A stretch of 64,000 bases of DNA from Butyricimonas synergistica DSM 23225 (lineage in GTDB: Bacteria > Bacteroidota > Bacteroidia > Bacteroidales > Marinifilaceae), in NCBI RefSeq assembly GCF_000379665.1, contig NZ_KB903359.1, positions 1,393,340-1,457,339 on the forward strand. Reading direction: 5' to 3'. Below, in pieces: positions 35,246 to 42,322 of the stretch. The notes under the pieces were generated by a model, which saw only the letters and a program-made list of their open reading frames with translations, ran no database searches and had not been told where the DNA came from. The translations under genes and the position numbers were made by a program. Numbering within the stretch: the stretch's first letter is position 1; each line of letters opens with the position of its first letter.

Positions 35246-37417
35246 ATGAGAAAAATTAGTTTACTAGTTGTTTTAATCACTATGGTTATGTTCTCTTGCG
35301 TAGATGACAAGGAATCAGCTGTAGTAGAACAAATTCGTACTGCTAAAACCGCATGGTTGCAAGCACAAGCAGAGATGCTGAAGGCACAAGGAGAAGCAGC
35401 TAAGATCGCTGCCGAAACCGAGAAGTTAAAAGCGGAAAATGACGCAAAGAACGAGGCTGCACGCATTGAAATCGAGAAATTGAAAGCCCAAGCAGAAGCC
35501 GCCAAGACTGAAGCGGAAGCCGAAATGATCCGTGCTCAAATCGAGAAAATCAACCAAGAGTTGGAACAAGCCCGCCTGGAATTCGAGTATCAACAAAAAT
35601 TGAACGAATTGGCATACCAAGTAGCTGAAGCTAAAGCTGCTTACAAATTGCAAGAATTCCAAAATAAATTAAACGAGGCTATTATTGCCGGTAAAATGAA
35701 TCCGGAACTCATCAAATTATACACCGAATACACCAACGCGTTGAAAACTCTACGTGATGCAGAACTCCAAGTTAGCAACAACCAACGCCAGATTGCCTCT
35801 TATGAAAAAATGATCAATGGAAATTTCGAGGACTACGTGAAAGGACTCCAAAAACAGATTGCTGATGCACAAGAAGCAATCGAAAAGGCAAAGACTGAAT
35901 TGGATATATGGATGAACACCAATACATCCGTTACCGAAGATGAAGCTCTCGCGAAAATTGAAGAATTAGAGGGCAAAAAGAATGCTTTGGATGAAAAATA
36001 TAACGAATTGACCTTAAAAATGATTGAATTGCAGGCAGAACAAAGCAAATTGCTGGCGGCTAAAAATACTGCCTCAATACAACTTTCTGAAGCTGAAGGC
36101 GCAAAAAATATAAAAGAAAAAGAATTAGACGAAGCAACTAAAGCATACGAAGAAGCTCAAAAGGGCATAAATTCAGCAAAAGCAGATATCATCAGAGAAT
36201 TCCCGGAATACGAGTTCGGAGTACTGGATGGAATCAACAAGAAAATCACTGAATTAGAAGAAGAAAGTGCCTCAACCGCGGACGATTTTACCAAAGCAGA
36301 AGAGGCTTTGGCAAAAGCAAAAACAGACATCCCCAATTTATACAAGAAAATGGAAGAAACAGCAGAGGCTGTTGAACCTTTTGTAAAAGAAAAAGAAAGA
36401 TTGGCAAAAGCTTTAACTAAAGCAGAAGAAGATGTGGTAACTTACGAAGGAAAAAGAAGCACTCTGAAAGATAAGATGGACACGGAAAAAGGTGTGTACG
36501 ATAATCATACCGCTGAGGTTAAAAGGCTAACAGATCTTTTGAAAGACAAGGACTTAACAGCAGAACAAATAGCTCAATACCAAAGGGAGTTGAGAATTGC
36601 AGAAGAATTGGCGACAACCGCAAAAACGACTTACGATGCCGCAAAAAAAGCATTCGATGACAACGAAACTGCACTTAAAGATGCCAAAACGACGGTTGCT
36701 GGTTTAAATAAAGACATTACAACCAATGACAAAGCTTTAGCTGATGCAGAAAAAGCAAAAGTTGATGCAGAAACAAAATACAAGACGACAATGTCTGACG
36801 TAGCAGAAGGTGGGAAATTAGCCAACGCGGTTATTATTGCAGAAAATAACGCCAACCTGGCTAAAGAAGCAGAAGAGAATTTCAAGGCAAGATTCGAGGC
36901 TGCCCAAAAATCTCTTGATGAGTTTCTGGCTGACAAAACAAACGCGGAGAAAGCTGTTGCCGACGCAGAGAAAGTCGTTGCCGATGCAGAAGAAGCTCAT
37001 GAAGCCGCATTGAAAGCCATAGAGGACTCCGAATACACGAAGACAAAAGAAGATAGAGAGAATATCGGTGCGGAAAAAGCTGTTTACGATGAATTAATAG
37101 CTAACTACCAGGGAATCTTCGAAGAAGGTTTTGATCCGGAAGCATACAAGAAAACCATCGAAGACGCCAAGAAAAAATGCAACGATGCAATTGAAGCACA
37201 AAACAAGAAAATCAAAGAATGTCAAACTTTGATTGAAGAATTCGAAGCTGCCGACGAAATTGAAAAAGACGAGATCGTCACAGGTCATGAATACGTGAGA
37301 AATCAAATTGCAGAACTTGAACAAGAGATCTTGGATTTGCAAGAAAGAATCGTAATTTATCAAGCAGAAGTCGACCGCTTACAAGGCGTTATTGACTCTT
37401 TGGAAGATGCTGAATAA
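35246..37417 (+). CDS. Large alanine/lysine/glutamate-rich coiled-coil lipoprotein
   Basis: 723 residues. A lipoprotein signal is clear: MRKISLLVVLITMVMFSC, with the lipobox cysteine at 18, then CVDDKES. Nearly the whole remainder is predicted alpha-helical coiled coil with heptad-like repeats of A, E and K (AEAAKTEAEAEMIRAQIEKI), broken by short turns such as NGNFEDYVK and DIIREFPEYEFG. No enzymatic motif. The acidic residues after the +1 cysteine may favour surface display (known for Bacteroides lipoproteins; here inferred). The next gene is a small beta-barrel 60 bases downstream, suggesting a paired envelope system. Coiled-coil length would allow a rod tens of nanometres long if unfolded into one helix (inference). 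Confidence 0.8.
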   Translation: MRKISLLVVLITMVMFSCVDDKESAVVEQIRTAKTAWLQAQAEMLKAQGEAAKIAAETEKLKAENDAKNEAARIEIEKLKAQAEAAKTEAEAEMIRAQIEKINQELEQARLEFEYQQKLNELAYQVAEAKAAYKLQEFQNKLNEAIIAGKMNPELIKLYTEYTNALKTLRDAELQVSNNQRQIASYEKMINGNFEDYVKGLQKQIADAQEAIEKAKTELDIWMNTNTSVTEDEALAKIEELEGKKNALDEKYNELTLKMIELQAEQSKLLAAKNTASIQLSEAEGAKNIKEKELDEATKAYEEAQKGINSAKADIIREFPEYEFGVLDGINKKITELEEESASTADDFTKAEEALAKAKTDIPNLYKKMEETAEAVEPFVKEKERLAKALTKAEEDVVTYEGKRSTLKDKMDTEKGVYDNHTAEVKRLTDLLKDKDLTAEQIAQYQRELRIAEELATTAKTTYDAAKKAFDDNETALKDAKTTVAGLNKDITTNDKALADAEKAKVDAETKYKTTMSDVAEGGKLANAVIIAENNANLAKEAEENFKARFEAAQKSLDEFLADKTNAEKAVADAEKVVADAEEAHEAALKAIEDSEYTKTKEDRENIGAEKAVYDELIANYQGIFEEGFDPEAYKKTIEDAKKKCNDAIEAQNKKIKECQTLIEEFEAADEIEKDEIVTGHEYVRNQIAELEQEILDLQERIVIYQAEVDRLQGVIDSLEDAE

Positions 37418-37433
37418 AAATAGATACAAATAT

Positions 37434-37456
37434 CATCGGGCGTAAAACGCCCGATG
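37434..37456 (+). promoter_or_regulatory. Hairpin between the lipoprotein and beta-barrel genes
   Basis: Perfect stem CATCGGGCG with CGCCCGATG, loop TAAAA, not followed by T residues. It may be an attenuator or mRNA stability element setting the ratio of the two proteins. It overlaps the alternative ATG at 37454, favouring the ATG at 37478. Confidence 0.5.
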
Positions 37457-37477
37457 AAAACCAAACACAACTTTAAT

Positions 37478-38230
37478 ATGTTTAAAAGAGTATTGACATT
37501 TGCTATTATCATGACGGGTTCTGCTCTGCTGGCAACCGCGCAAGAGAAGCAGGAGGACTTCACCCCGAAGAAAGGCGACAAGGCAGTTTCCTTGAACTTG
37601 GGCGTGGGTTCTTTTGTCGGCATGGAAGCCCCGGCACCTGATTTAAGCAGCTACAATATCTCCGCCCCTCAAACCAGTTGGTTTGACAAACAATTATCCC
37701 TGAACTTCGAGTTCAAATGGATGTTCGCGGAGAAATGGGCGTTGAAAGCGATGGGAGGATTCTCGTTCAAGCACAATCCCGAGTACAAAGCAGTTCCCGG
37801 TAGCAGTACCGAGGGGAAATTTGAAGAAGGAGATATCCCAGATTACAAATTCGTCACCTCGAAAGATAATATGAAGTATTCCGTGATTCTAGGAGCGGAA
37901 CGGTACGTGAAAACAAAATACAACAAGTTATTTTTCCGTTACGGGGGAGAATTCGGATTCTCCTACGGGAAACAAGAGGCAAAAGCCGATGACGAATCTT
38001 ACCTGGGCAAATCCATCGGGGAAGCGTTCGGTTACCGGGTGGCAGGAGTGACCGGTTTCGATTATTTCGTTTCAAAAGCATTTTTCATTTCAATCGAAAT
38101 ACGTCCGCTGGCTTACGACTACTCGGTATACAATATCCGCCCTCAAGTCGGACTGAAATTACTCTCTTCTGACAGGCATGGGATCGACTTTTTGTCCAAC
38201 CCAATGCTGAAAATAGGATTTAAATTTTAA
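37478..38230 (+). CDS. Outer-membrane beta-barrel protein
   Basis: 250 residues from the ATG at 37478. Signal peptide MFKRVLTFAIIMTGSALLATAQ, then alternating strands such as KAVSLNLGVGSFVGM, SLNFEFKWMFAEKWALKAMGGFSF, KLFFRYGGEFGFSYG and AFFISIEIRPLAYDYSVYNI, ending in MLKIGFKF with the C-terminal Phe of barrel proteins. Size suggests eight to ten strands. No close family recognised. Its position after the coiled-coil lipoprotein suggests a shared function. Terminator at 38281-38309. Confidence 0.8.
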   Translation: MFKRVLTFAIIMTGSALLATAQEKQEDFTPKKGDKAVSLNLGVGSFVGMEAPAPDLSSYNISAPQTSWFDKQLSLNFEFKWMFAEKWALKAMGGFSFKHNPEYKAVPGSSTEGKFEEGDIPDYKFVTSKDNMKYSVILGAERYVKTKYNKLFFRYGGEFGFSYGKQEAKADDESYLGKSIGEAFGYRVAGVTGFDYFVSKAFFISIEIRPLAYDYSVYNIRPQVGLKLLSSDRHGIDFLSNPMLKIGFKF

Positions 38231-38280
38231 TAAATCATATTTTGCAACCAGAACGTACGGGATTCTATCCCGGGAGAAGT

Positions 38281-38309
38281 AGAGGATGCTTTGGCATCCT
38301 CTCTCTTTT
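38281..38309 (+). terminator. Terminator after the beta-barrel gene
   Basis: Stem AGAGGATGC with GCATCCTCT, loop TTTG, tail CTCTTTT. Confidence 0.8.
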
Positions 38310-38437
38310 CATAAAAAAACGCCATTAGGAAAATAGCAACAATCGGGCTCTAAACCGGTAACAAAAACTATACTTCACGAATCGAGGAAACTCTTAAGCA
38401 AAAATAAATCTCCCATTTATAAAAAACGGTCTATTAT

Positions 38438-38469
38438 TTGTATTTCTAAATTAAATATCATAGTTTTGC
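38438..38469 (+). promoter_or_regulatory. Complete Bacteroidetes promoter for a candidate small RNA
   Basis: TTTG at 38438-38441, 20 bases, then TAGTTTTG at 38462-38469: both halves of the consensus at canonical spacing. No start codon with a useful frame follows; the expected transcript starts near 38476. Confidence 0.65.
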
Positions 38470-38475
38470 ACCGTA

Positions 38476-38650
38476 CGAGTGTTTAGCCTAGTCTATGAAT
38501 CATATTATGTATAGATCCCTTTCTAGAGTGTGATATAGGAAGAGAACTTCATAATTTTAAGATATTGAAAGAAGCAACCAGCTCGGAGAGGCCGGACAAC
38601 TCTTCGAGATATTGAAAGGAATACCAAGCGTATTCCTTTCTCCTTTTAAG
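38476..38650 (+). ncRNA. Candidate small non-coding RNA
   Basis: Predicted from a full promoter upstream and a stem-loop at 38614-38640 (GAAAGGAATAC with GTATTCCTTTC, loop CAAGC) followed by TCCTTTT as terminator. Inside is another stem CTCGGAGAG (38582-38590) with CTCTTCGAG (38600-38608), flanked by direct repeats GATATTGAAAG at 38561 and 38608. Length about 175 bases is in the range of 6S RNA, but I could not confirm the 6S fold, and it may be another class. A longer form could end at the hairpin 38766-38783. Confidence 0.45.
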
Positions 38651-38765
38651 GTCATTTTATACTTTAAGACGTTTGTGCTAGTCTTCAGATGGAAGATTTC
38701 CCATGAATTTCCGCTAAAGACACGGTGAAGATAGGGAACAAATTCCTTTCAAACTCCTTTCAAAG

Positions 38766-38783
38766 ACCTTCGGGAAGGTTTTT
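38766..38783 (+). terminator. Second terminator-like hairpin
   Basis: ACCTT and AAGGT close a CGGG loop and are followed by TTTT. It could end read-through from 38438 or a second transcript. Direct repeats of CCTTTCAAA lie just before it (38740-38765). Confidence 0.5.
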
Positions 38784-38940
38784 AAAAAGAGTTTGCAAGG
38801 AAAGTAATATGAACGTGTCAACTTACAGGATTATATATTCCATTTGATTTGTATGGTTAAATATTCTAATCGTGCATAATTATTTTCCGCTTTTGCATAA
38901 TTATAGTGGTGATTTATAAGGTTTATCATTCTTTATGTCG

Positions 38941-38948
38941 TATTTTTG
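38941..38948 (+). promoter_or_regulatory. -7 element before arginine deiminase gene
   Basis: TATTTTTG, 25 bases before the ATG at 38973; it overlaps the earlier ATG at 38946, which is therefore not the start. Confidence 0.65.
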
Positions 38949-38972
38949 CAGGGTAATCAAAAAAACCAATTT

Positions 38973-40262
38973 ATGTCTAAGATTATTGAGGTAAATGTTC
39001 AATCCGAAATCGGAAAACTGAATGGAGTTATTCTCCATACACCAGGCGAGGAGGTAGAAAACATGACTCCCGAAAACGCTGAGAGGGCACTCTATAGCGA
39101 CATTTTAAATCTATCTATTGCACGAAAAGAATACAAGCAACTCAGTGAGGTGCTGGGTAAGATCACGAATACCTACCAAGTAAAAGACCTCCTGACGAAC
39201 ATTTTAAAGAACGACGCGACCAAGCTGGAAGTGCTCAATCGCATCGAAAAAATAGAACCTTTTATCGCGGAACAAACTCCCAAAGGATCAATCAAAGATC
39301 AACTATTGGATGAAGATGCAGAAGATTTGGCTCGTTTGCTAATTGAAGGGGTAGAAATGAAACGCGACACGTTGACCAAATTCTTGAACAAAGACTGGTA
39401 TGACTTGCGCCCGTTGCACAATTTCTTCTTCACCCGCGACGCCTCCATGAGTATGTACAACGAGGTACTCATCGGTCGCATGGCAAATGCCGTACGCGAT
39501 CGTGAAGCCGTGATTATGCAGTCTATCTTCGACTTTACCCCCGGGTTCAAAACCAAAACTCTCAATTTAAACACGACGAACGACCCCACCCGCAAATTAA
39601 CCGTCGAGGGTGGTGACGTATTGATCGCCCGTGACGATATTCTGGTTATCGGGAACGGGGTTCGTACCTCTACCCGTGGTATTGATGCGTTGATGTACAA
39701 TTTCATCAAACGGAACGAGGATAAAGTACAACATATCCTAGTACAGGAGTTACCTCATTCACCGGAATCGTTCATCCACCTGGATATGGTGTTCACCTTC
39801 CTAGATAAAGACAAATGTATGGTCTACGAGCCCTTAATCATGAGCCCGGGCAATTACCAGACCGTGCATATCAAGATACAACACGGAAGACTCATCAGCA
39901 TTCGCAGAGAAAAGACGTTGTTGCACGCCTTGAAGAAATTGGGCATGGACTTGGAACCCGTGTATTGTGGTGGCGAGGACGAAACATGGAACATGGAACG
40001 GGAACAATGGCACAGCGGTGCAAACTTCTTCTGCGTTGCCCCGGGTAAAGTGATCGGGTACGCCCGCAACAACTATACCGTGGAAGCAATGAATAACGCC
40101 GGATTTGAAATCATCCGCGCGTGCGACGTCATCAGCAATAAAGTAGACTTGAAAAATTACGATAAATACATGCTCACCATCGAAGGTTCCGAACTCCCCC
40201 GCGGAGGTGGCGGTGCCAGATGCATGACCATGCCCATCAACCGGGATGAAGTTGAATGGTAA
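38973..40262 (+). CDS. arcA: Arginine deiminase
   Basis: Hydrolyses arginine to citrulline and ammonia. 429 residues from the ATG at 38973 (MSKIIEVNVQSEIGKLNGVI). Guanidino-group enzyme motifs: FFFTRDASMS, TVEGGDVLI (Asp), HLDMVFTFLDKDKC (His), and the nucleophile cysteine in GGGGARCMTMP near the end. No ornithine carbamoyltransferase, carbamate kinase or antiporter gene lies next to it, so the rest of an energy-yielding ADI pathway must be elsewhere or absent; a role in acid or nitrogen metabolism is possible. Strong terminator follows, then the accessory island. Confidence 0.94.
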   Translation: MSKIIEVNVQSEIGKLNGVILHTPGEEVENMTPENAERALYSDILNLSIARKEYKQLSEVLGKITNTYQVKDLLTNILKNDATKLEVLNRIEKIEPFIAEQTPKGSIKDQLLDEDAEDLARLLIEGVEMKRDTLTKFLNKDWYDLRPLHNFFFTRDASMSMYNEVLIGRMANAVRDREAVIMQSIFDFTPGFKTKTLNLNTTNDPTRKLTVEGGDVLIARDDILVIGNGVRTSTRGIDALMYNFIKRNEDKVQHILVQELPHSPESFIHLDMVFTFLDKDKCMVYEPLIMSPGNYQTVHIKIQHGRLISIRREKTLLHALKKLGMDLEPVYCGGEDETWNMEREQWHSGANFFCVAPGKVIGYARNNYTVEAMNNAGFEIIRACDVISNKVDLKNYDKYMLTIEGSELPRGGGGARCMTMPINRDEVEW

Positions 40263-40270
40263 AGAGACCA

Positions 40271-40305
40271 AAAGCTACAAATCAACAATTTGTAGCTTTT
40301 TTTTT
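40271..40305 (+). terminator. Terminator after arginine deiminase gene
   Basis: Stem AAAGCTACAAAT with ATTTGTAGCTTT, loop CAACA, followed by a run of T. Confidence 0.9.
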
Positions 40306-40392
40306 ATTATCAGGAAGTCCAAATTTGTCTACCGCCTAAGTATCTCTATTTAAAGCATTATCGTTAGTTTTGCAACTTAAAAGCGTGAGGTT

Positions 40393-40545
40393 ATGAAGAG
40401 TACATTTAAAGTCCTTTTCTACCTCAAGAAAGGTTCTGGATAGAAGAACGGTAAGTTTTGACTATGGCAAGAATTACTATTGACGGCAAGTTATGCCTGT
40501 TTAGCACAAAACAAAGCATTCTATCGTATGATTATCGGGAGGTAA
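40393..40545 (+). pseudogene. Remnant of a Bacteroidetes tyrosine recombinase N-terminus
   Basis: ATG at 40393 encodes MKSTFKVLFYLKKGSG then TAG; after the stop the same frame reads KNGKF, and after a one-base loss the third frame reads MARITIDGKLCLFSTKQSI (ATG 40464). Mobile-element integrases of Bacteroidetes open with MKSTFKVLFYLKKN, KNGK and MGRITIDGT in this order. So this is the arm-binding start of an integrase carrying a stop and a frameshift, with everything after about residue 50 gone. A promoter-like TAGTTTTG lies at 40365-40372. Confidence 0.7.
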
Positions 40546-40570
40546 TAGTGGGAAGTATAAAGGAAATTCG

Positions 40571-40578
40571 TATTTTTG
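40571..40578 (+). promoter_or_regulatory. -7 element before vsr
   Basis: TATTTTTG, 21 bases before the vsr ATG at 40600. Confidence 0.55.
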
Positions 40579-40599
40579 CAACGGCTAAAACTTTCACGC

Positions 40600-41109
40600 A
40601 TGGATATTTGGAACAAGCAGAAGCGTTCCGCCGTTATGGCGAAAATACGAAGCCGGGACACAAAGCCAGAGTGGATTGTGCGCCGTTACCTCTTTTCACG
40701 CGGCTACCGTTACCGTAAGAACGTGAAGGGGTTACCGGGCACGCCTGACATCGTGCTGCGCAAATACGGCATCGTGATTTTCATACACGGCTGTTTCTGG
40801 CACGGGCATGAAGTGGACGGGCATATCCCACATTCCAACAGCGAGTATTGGCAGAAAAAAATTGGACGCAACAAGCAACGTGACGAACGCGACAAGGCAG
40901 AATTGAAGAAGATGGGCTGGCGGGTGATGACCGTGTGGGAGTGCCAACTAAAGCCCGCGGTAAGGCAACAAACCTTGCTGGAGATTGAGTACCACATCAA
41001 CCACACGTATTTGGAGAAGTTCAAGCCGAAAAAAGCTAAGCAATATGTGATAGAAGAAGTTGTTTCTAGTATTGCAGCCGAAGAAGCGATAGAATATAAA
41101 AAGAGATAA
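40600..41109 (+). CDS. vsr: Very-short-patch-repair endonuclease
   Basis: 169 residues from the ATG at 40600 (MDIWNKQKRSAVMAKIRSRD). Nicks beside T:G mismatches made by deamination of 5-methylcytosine, so it accompanies C5 methyltransferases. Motifs: LPGTPDIVLRKYGIVIF with the catalytic Asp, HGCFWHGHEVDGH with the zinc/catalytic histidines and cysteine, IGRNKQRDERD, GWRVMTVWECQL. One of the four usual zinc-ligand cysteines (in HHHHC of the E. coli enzyme) appears as Val, which also occurs in other members. Followed 50 bases later by a truncated endonuclease start and then two cytosine methyltransferases. Confidence 0.93.
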   Translation: MDIWNKQKRSAVMAKIRSRDTKPEWIVRRYLFSRGYRYRKNVKGLPGTPDIVLRKYGIVIFIHGCFWHGHEVDGHIPHSNSEYWQKKIGRNKQRDERDKAELKKMGWRVMTVWECQLKPAVRQQTLLEIEYHINHTYLEKFKPKKAKQYVIEEVVSSIAAEEAIEYKKR

Positions 41110-41147
41110 ATCTTCTATCATAAAAACAATTTTTTGTTTAAGAGCCG

Positions 41148-41155
41148 TATATTTG
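41148..41155 (+). promoter_or_regulatory. -7 element before the truncated endonuclease gene
   Basis: TATATTTG, only 8 bases before the ATG at 41164, so the transcript would have almost no leader. It probably also supplies the two methyltransferase genes. Confidence 0.5.
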
Positions 41156-41163
41156 TGCAAATA

Positions 41164-41292
41164 ATGAAGAATATGAGAAATATAGTTGATGCAATAATTG
41201 AAATTGTAAATGCACCTCAATATAGATTGAAAGAATATGCAGAATCTCATAACAAAGCAAATCAAATGGGGCAGCATTATTACAGAGCGTGA
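41164..41292 (+). pseudogene. Truncated start of an NgoPII-family restriction endonuclease
   Basis: 42 codons: MKNMRNIVDAIIEIVNAPQY, then [20 protein letters not shown] and RA, stop at 41290. Type II endonucleases of the NgoPII family (GGCC) start with a helix like NIIDAIINIVNNP, then YYExKNRANxMGDALE. The match runs to NKANQMG and ends there, where the rest of the gene has been deleted. The following methyltransferase is of the HaeIII/NgoPII type, so the remnant is its former partner. The fragment is too short to be active. Confidence 0.6.
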
Positions 41293-41314
41293 AATTAATA
41301 ACTTATACTATATA

Positions 41315-42322
41315 ATGAATTTGATTAGTCTTTTTTCTGGTGCTGGGGGTTTGGATTTGGGTTTCCATAAAGCAGGTTTCAGGACTGTTGCCGCAAATGA
41401 GTTTGATGCTAAGATTTGCCCGACTTTTCGCGCGAACTTTCCAGAAGTAAATCTAATAGAAGGAGACATCCGCAACATACCTTCTTCTGAGTTTCCTGAT
41501 AATGTTATTGGTATAATAGGAGGGCCTCCTTGCCAATCATGGAGTGAAGCTGGCTCGTTAAAGGGGATAGAAGATGCTCGTGGGCAATTATTTTATGAAT
41601 ACATTCGTATTCTACGGGATAAACAGCCCTTGTTCTTTGTCGCAGAAAATGTATCAGGAATGCTTGCTAAACGTCATTCGAATGCTGTTAATGGTTTTAT
41701 GAAATTATTTGACGAGGCAGGGTATGATGTGAATTTGAAGATGCTTAATGCCAATGACTATGATGTACCCGAAGATCGTGACCGTGTATTTTATATCGGA
41801 TTTCGTAAAGATTTGGATATACATGATTTCAAATACCCAACGCCTTTGAAGCATAAACCTACTTTGCGTGAAAGCATTTGGGATTTGCAAGATTCCGCAA
41901 TACCTGCACGGGAGAAGAACAAAACCAATGGAAATGCTTGCAAAGTACCTAATAACGAATATTTTACAGGAGCATATTCGCCTATATTCATGTCGCGCAA
42001 TAGGGTACGTTCATGGGATGAACCTGGCTTTACGGTCCAAGCCAGCGGGCGCCAATGCCAGTTGCATCCACAAGCACCTAAGATGATAAAGGTTGAAAAG
42101 AACCTACAAAAGTTTGTAGAAGGGAATGAACATCTATACCGTAGGATGACTGTACGTGAGGTTGCACGTGTGCAAAGTTTCCCAGATGAGTTCAAATTCA
42201 TATACGAGGATGTAAACTACGCCTATAAAATGATAGGCAATGCCGTTCCCGTTAATTTGGCTTATCATGTGGCTATGCAAATAAAGCAAACACTAATTGA
42301 AAAAGGGGCTGTCCATGCTTAA
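41315..42322 (+). CDS. C5-cytosine methyltransferase, HaeIII/NgoPII type (GGCC predicted)
   Basis: 335 residues from the ATG at 41315. Motif [12 protein letters not shown], motif [15 protein letters not shown] with catalytic Cys, motif VI AENVSGM, motif [15 protein letters not shown], and the target region with [33 protein letters not shown] then [13 protein letters not shown]. This resembles M.HaeIII so closely in the recognition region that GGCC specificity is a good prediction. The earlier ATG at 41237 would add residues overlapping the endonuclease remnant. It overlaps the next methyltransferase start by eight bases. Confidence 0.9.
   Translation: MNLISLFSGAGGLDLGFHKAGFRTVAANEFDAKICPTFRANFPEVNLIEGDIRNIPSSEFPDNVIGIIGGPPCQSWSEAGSLKGIEDARGQLFYEYIRILRDKQPLFFVAENVSGMLAKRHSNAVNGFMKLFDEAGYDVNLKMLNANDYDVPEDRDRVFYIGFRKDLDIHDFKYPTPLKHKPTLRESIWDLQDSAIPAREKNKTNGNACKVPNNEYFTGAYSPIFMSRNRVRSWDEPGFTVQASGRQCQLHPQAPKMIKVEKNLQKFVEGNEHLYRRMTVREVARVQSFPDEFKFIYEDVNYAYKMIGNAVPVNLAYHVAMQIKQTLIEKGAVHA
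41519..41544 (+). repeat. 26-base direct repeat, copy 1
   Basis: GGAGGGCCTCCTTGCCAATC and the six following bases, identical to 42528-42553. It encodes the motif IV region GGPPCQSWS and contains a GGCC site. Confidence 0.9.

Larger units (their letters stand above)
38231..38972. other. Long non-coding region before arginine deiminase
   Basis: 742 bases without a supportable protein gene. It holds the barrel-gene terminator, a complete promoter at 38438-38469, a probable small RNA, two further terminator-like hairpins and the arginine deiminase promoter. Confidence 0.75.
40263..40599. other. Left edge of the accessory island
   Basis: No intact gene. After the terminator it holds a promoter-like TAGTTTTG (40365-40372), the integrase remnant and the vsr promoter. 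From here to about 45000 the DNA is visibly richer in A+T than its flanks. Confidence 0.7.

Noticed and set aside
38476-38650. Identification of the candidate RNA as 6S, SRP, tmRNA or RNase P RNA
   Set aside because: No conserved core of SRP, tmRNA or RNase P was seen, and the 6S fold could not be verified by hand; left as unclassified.
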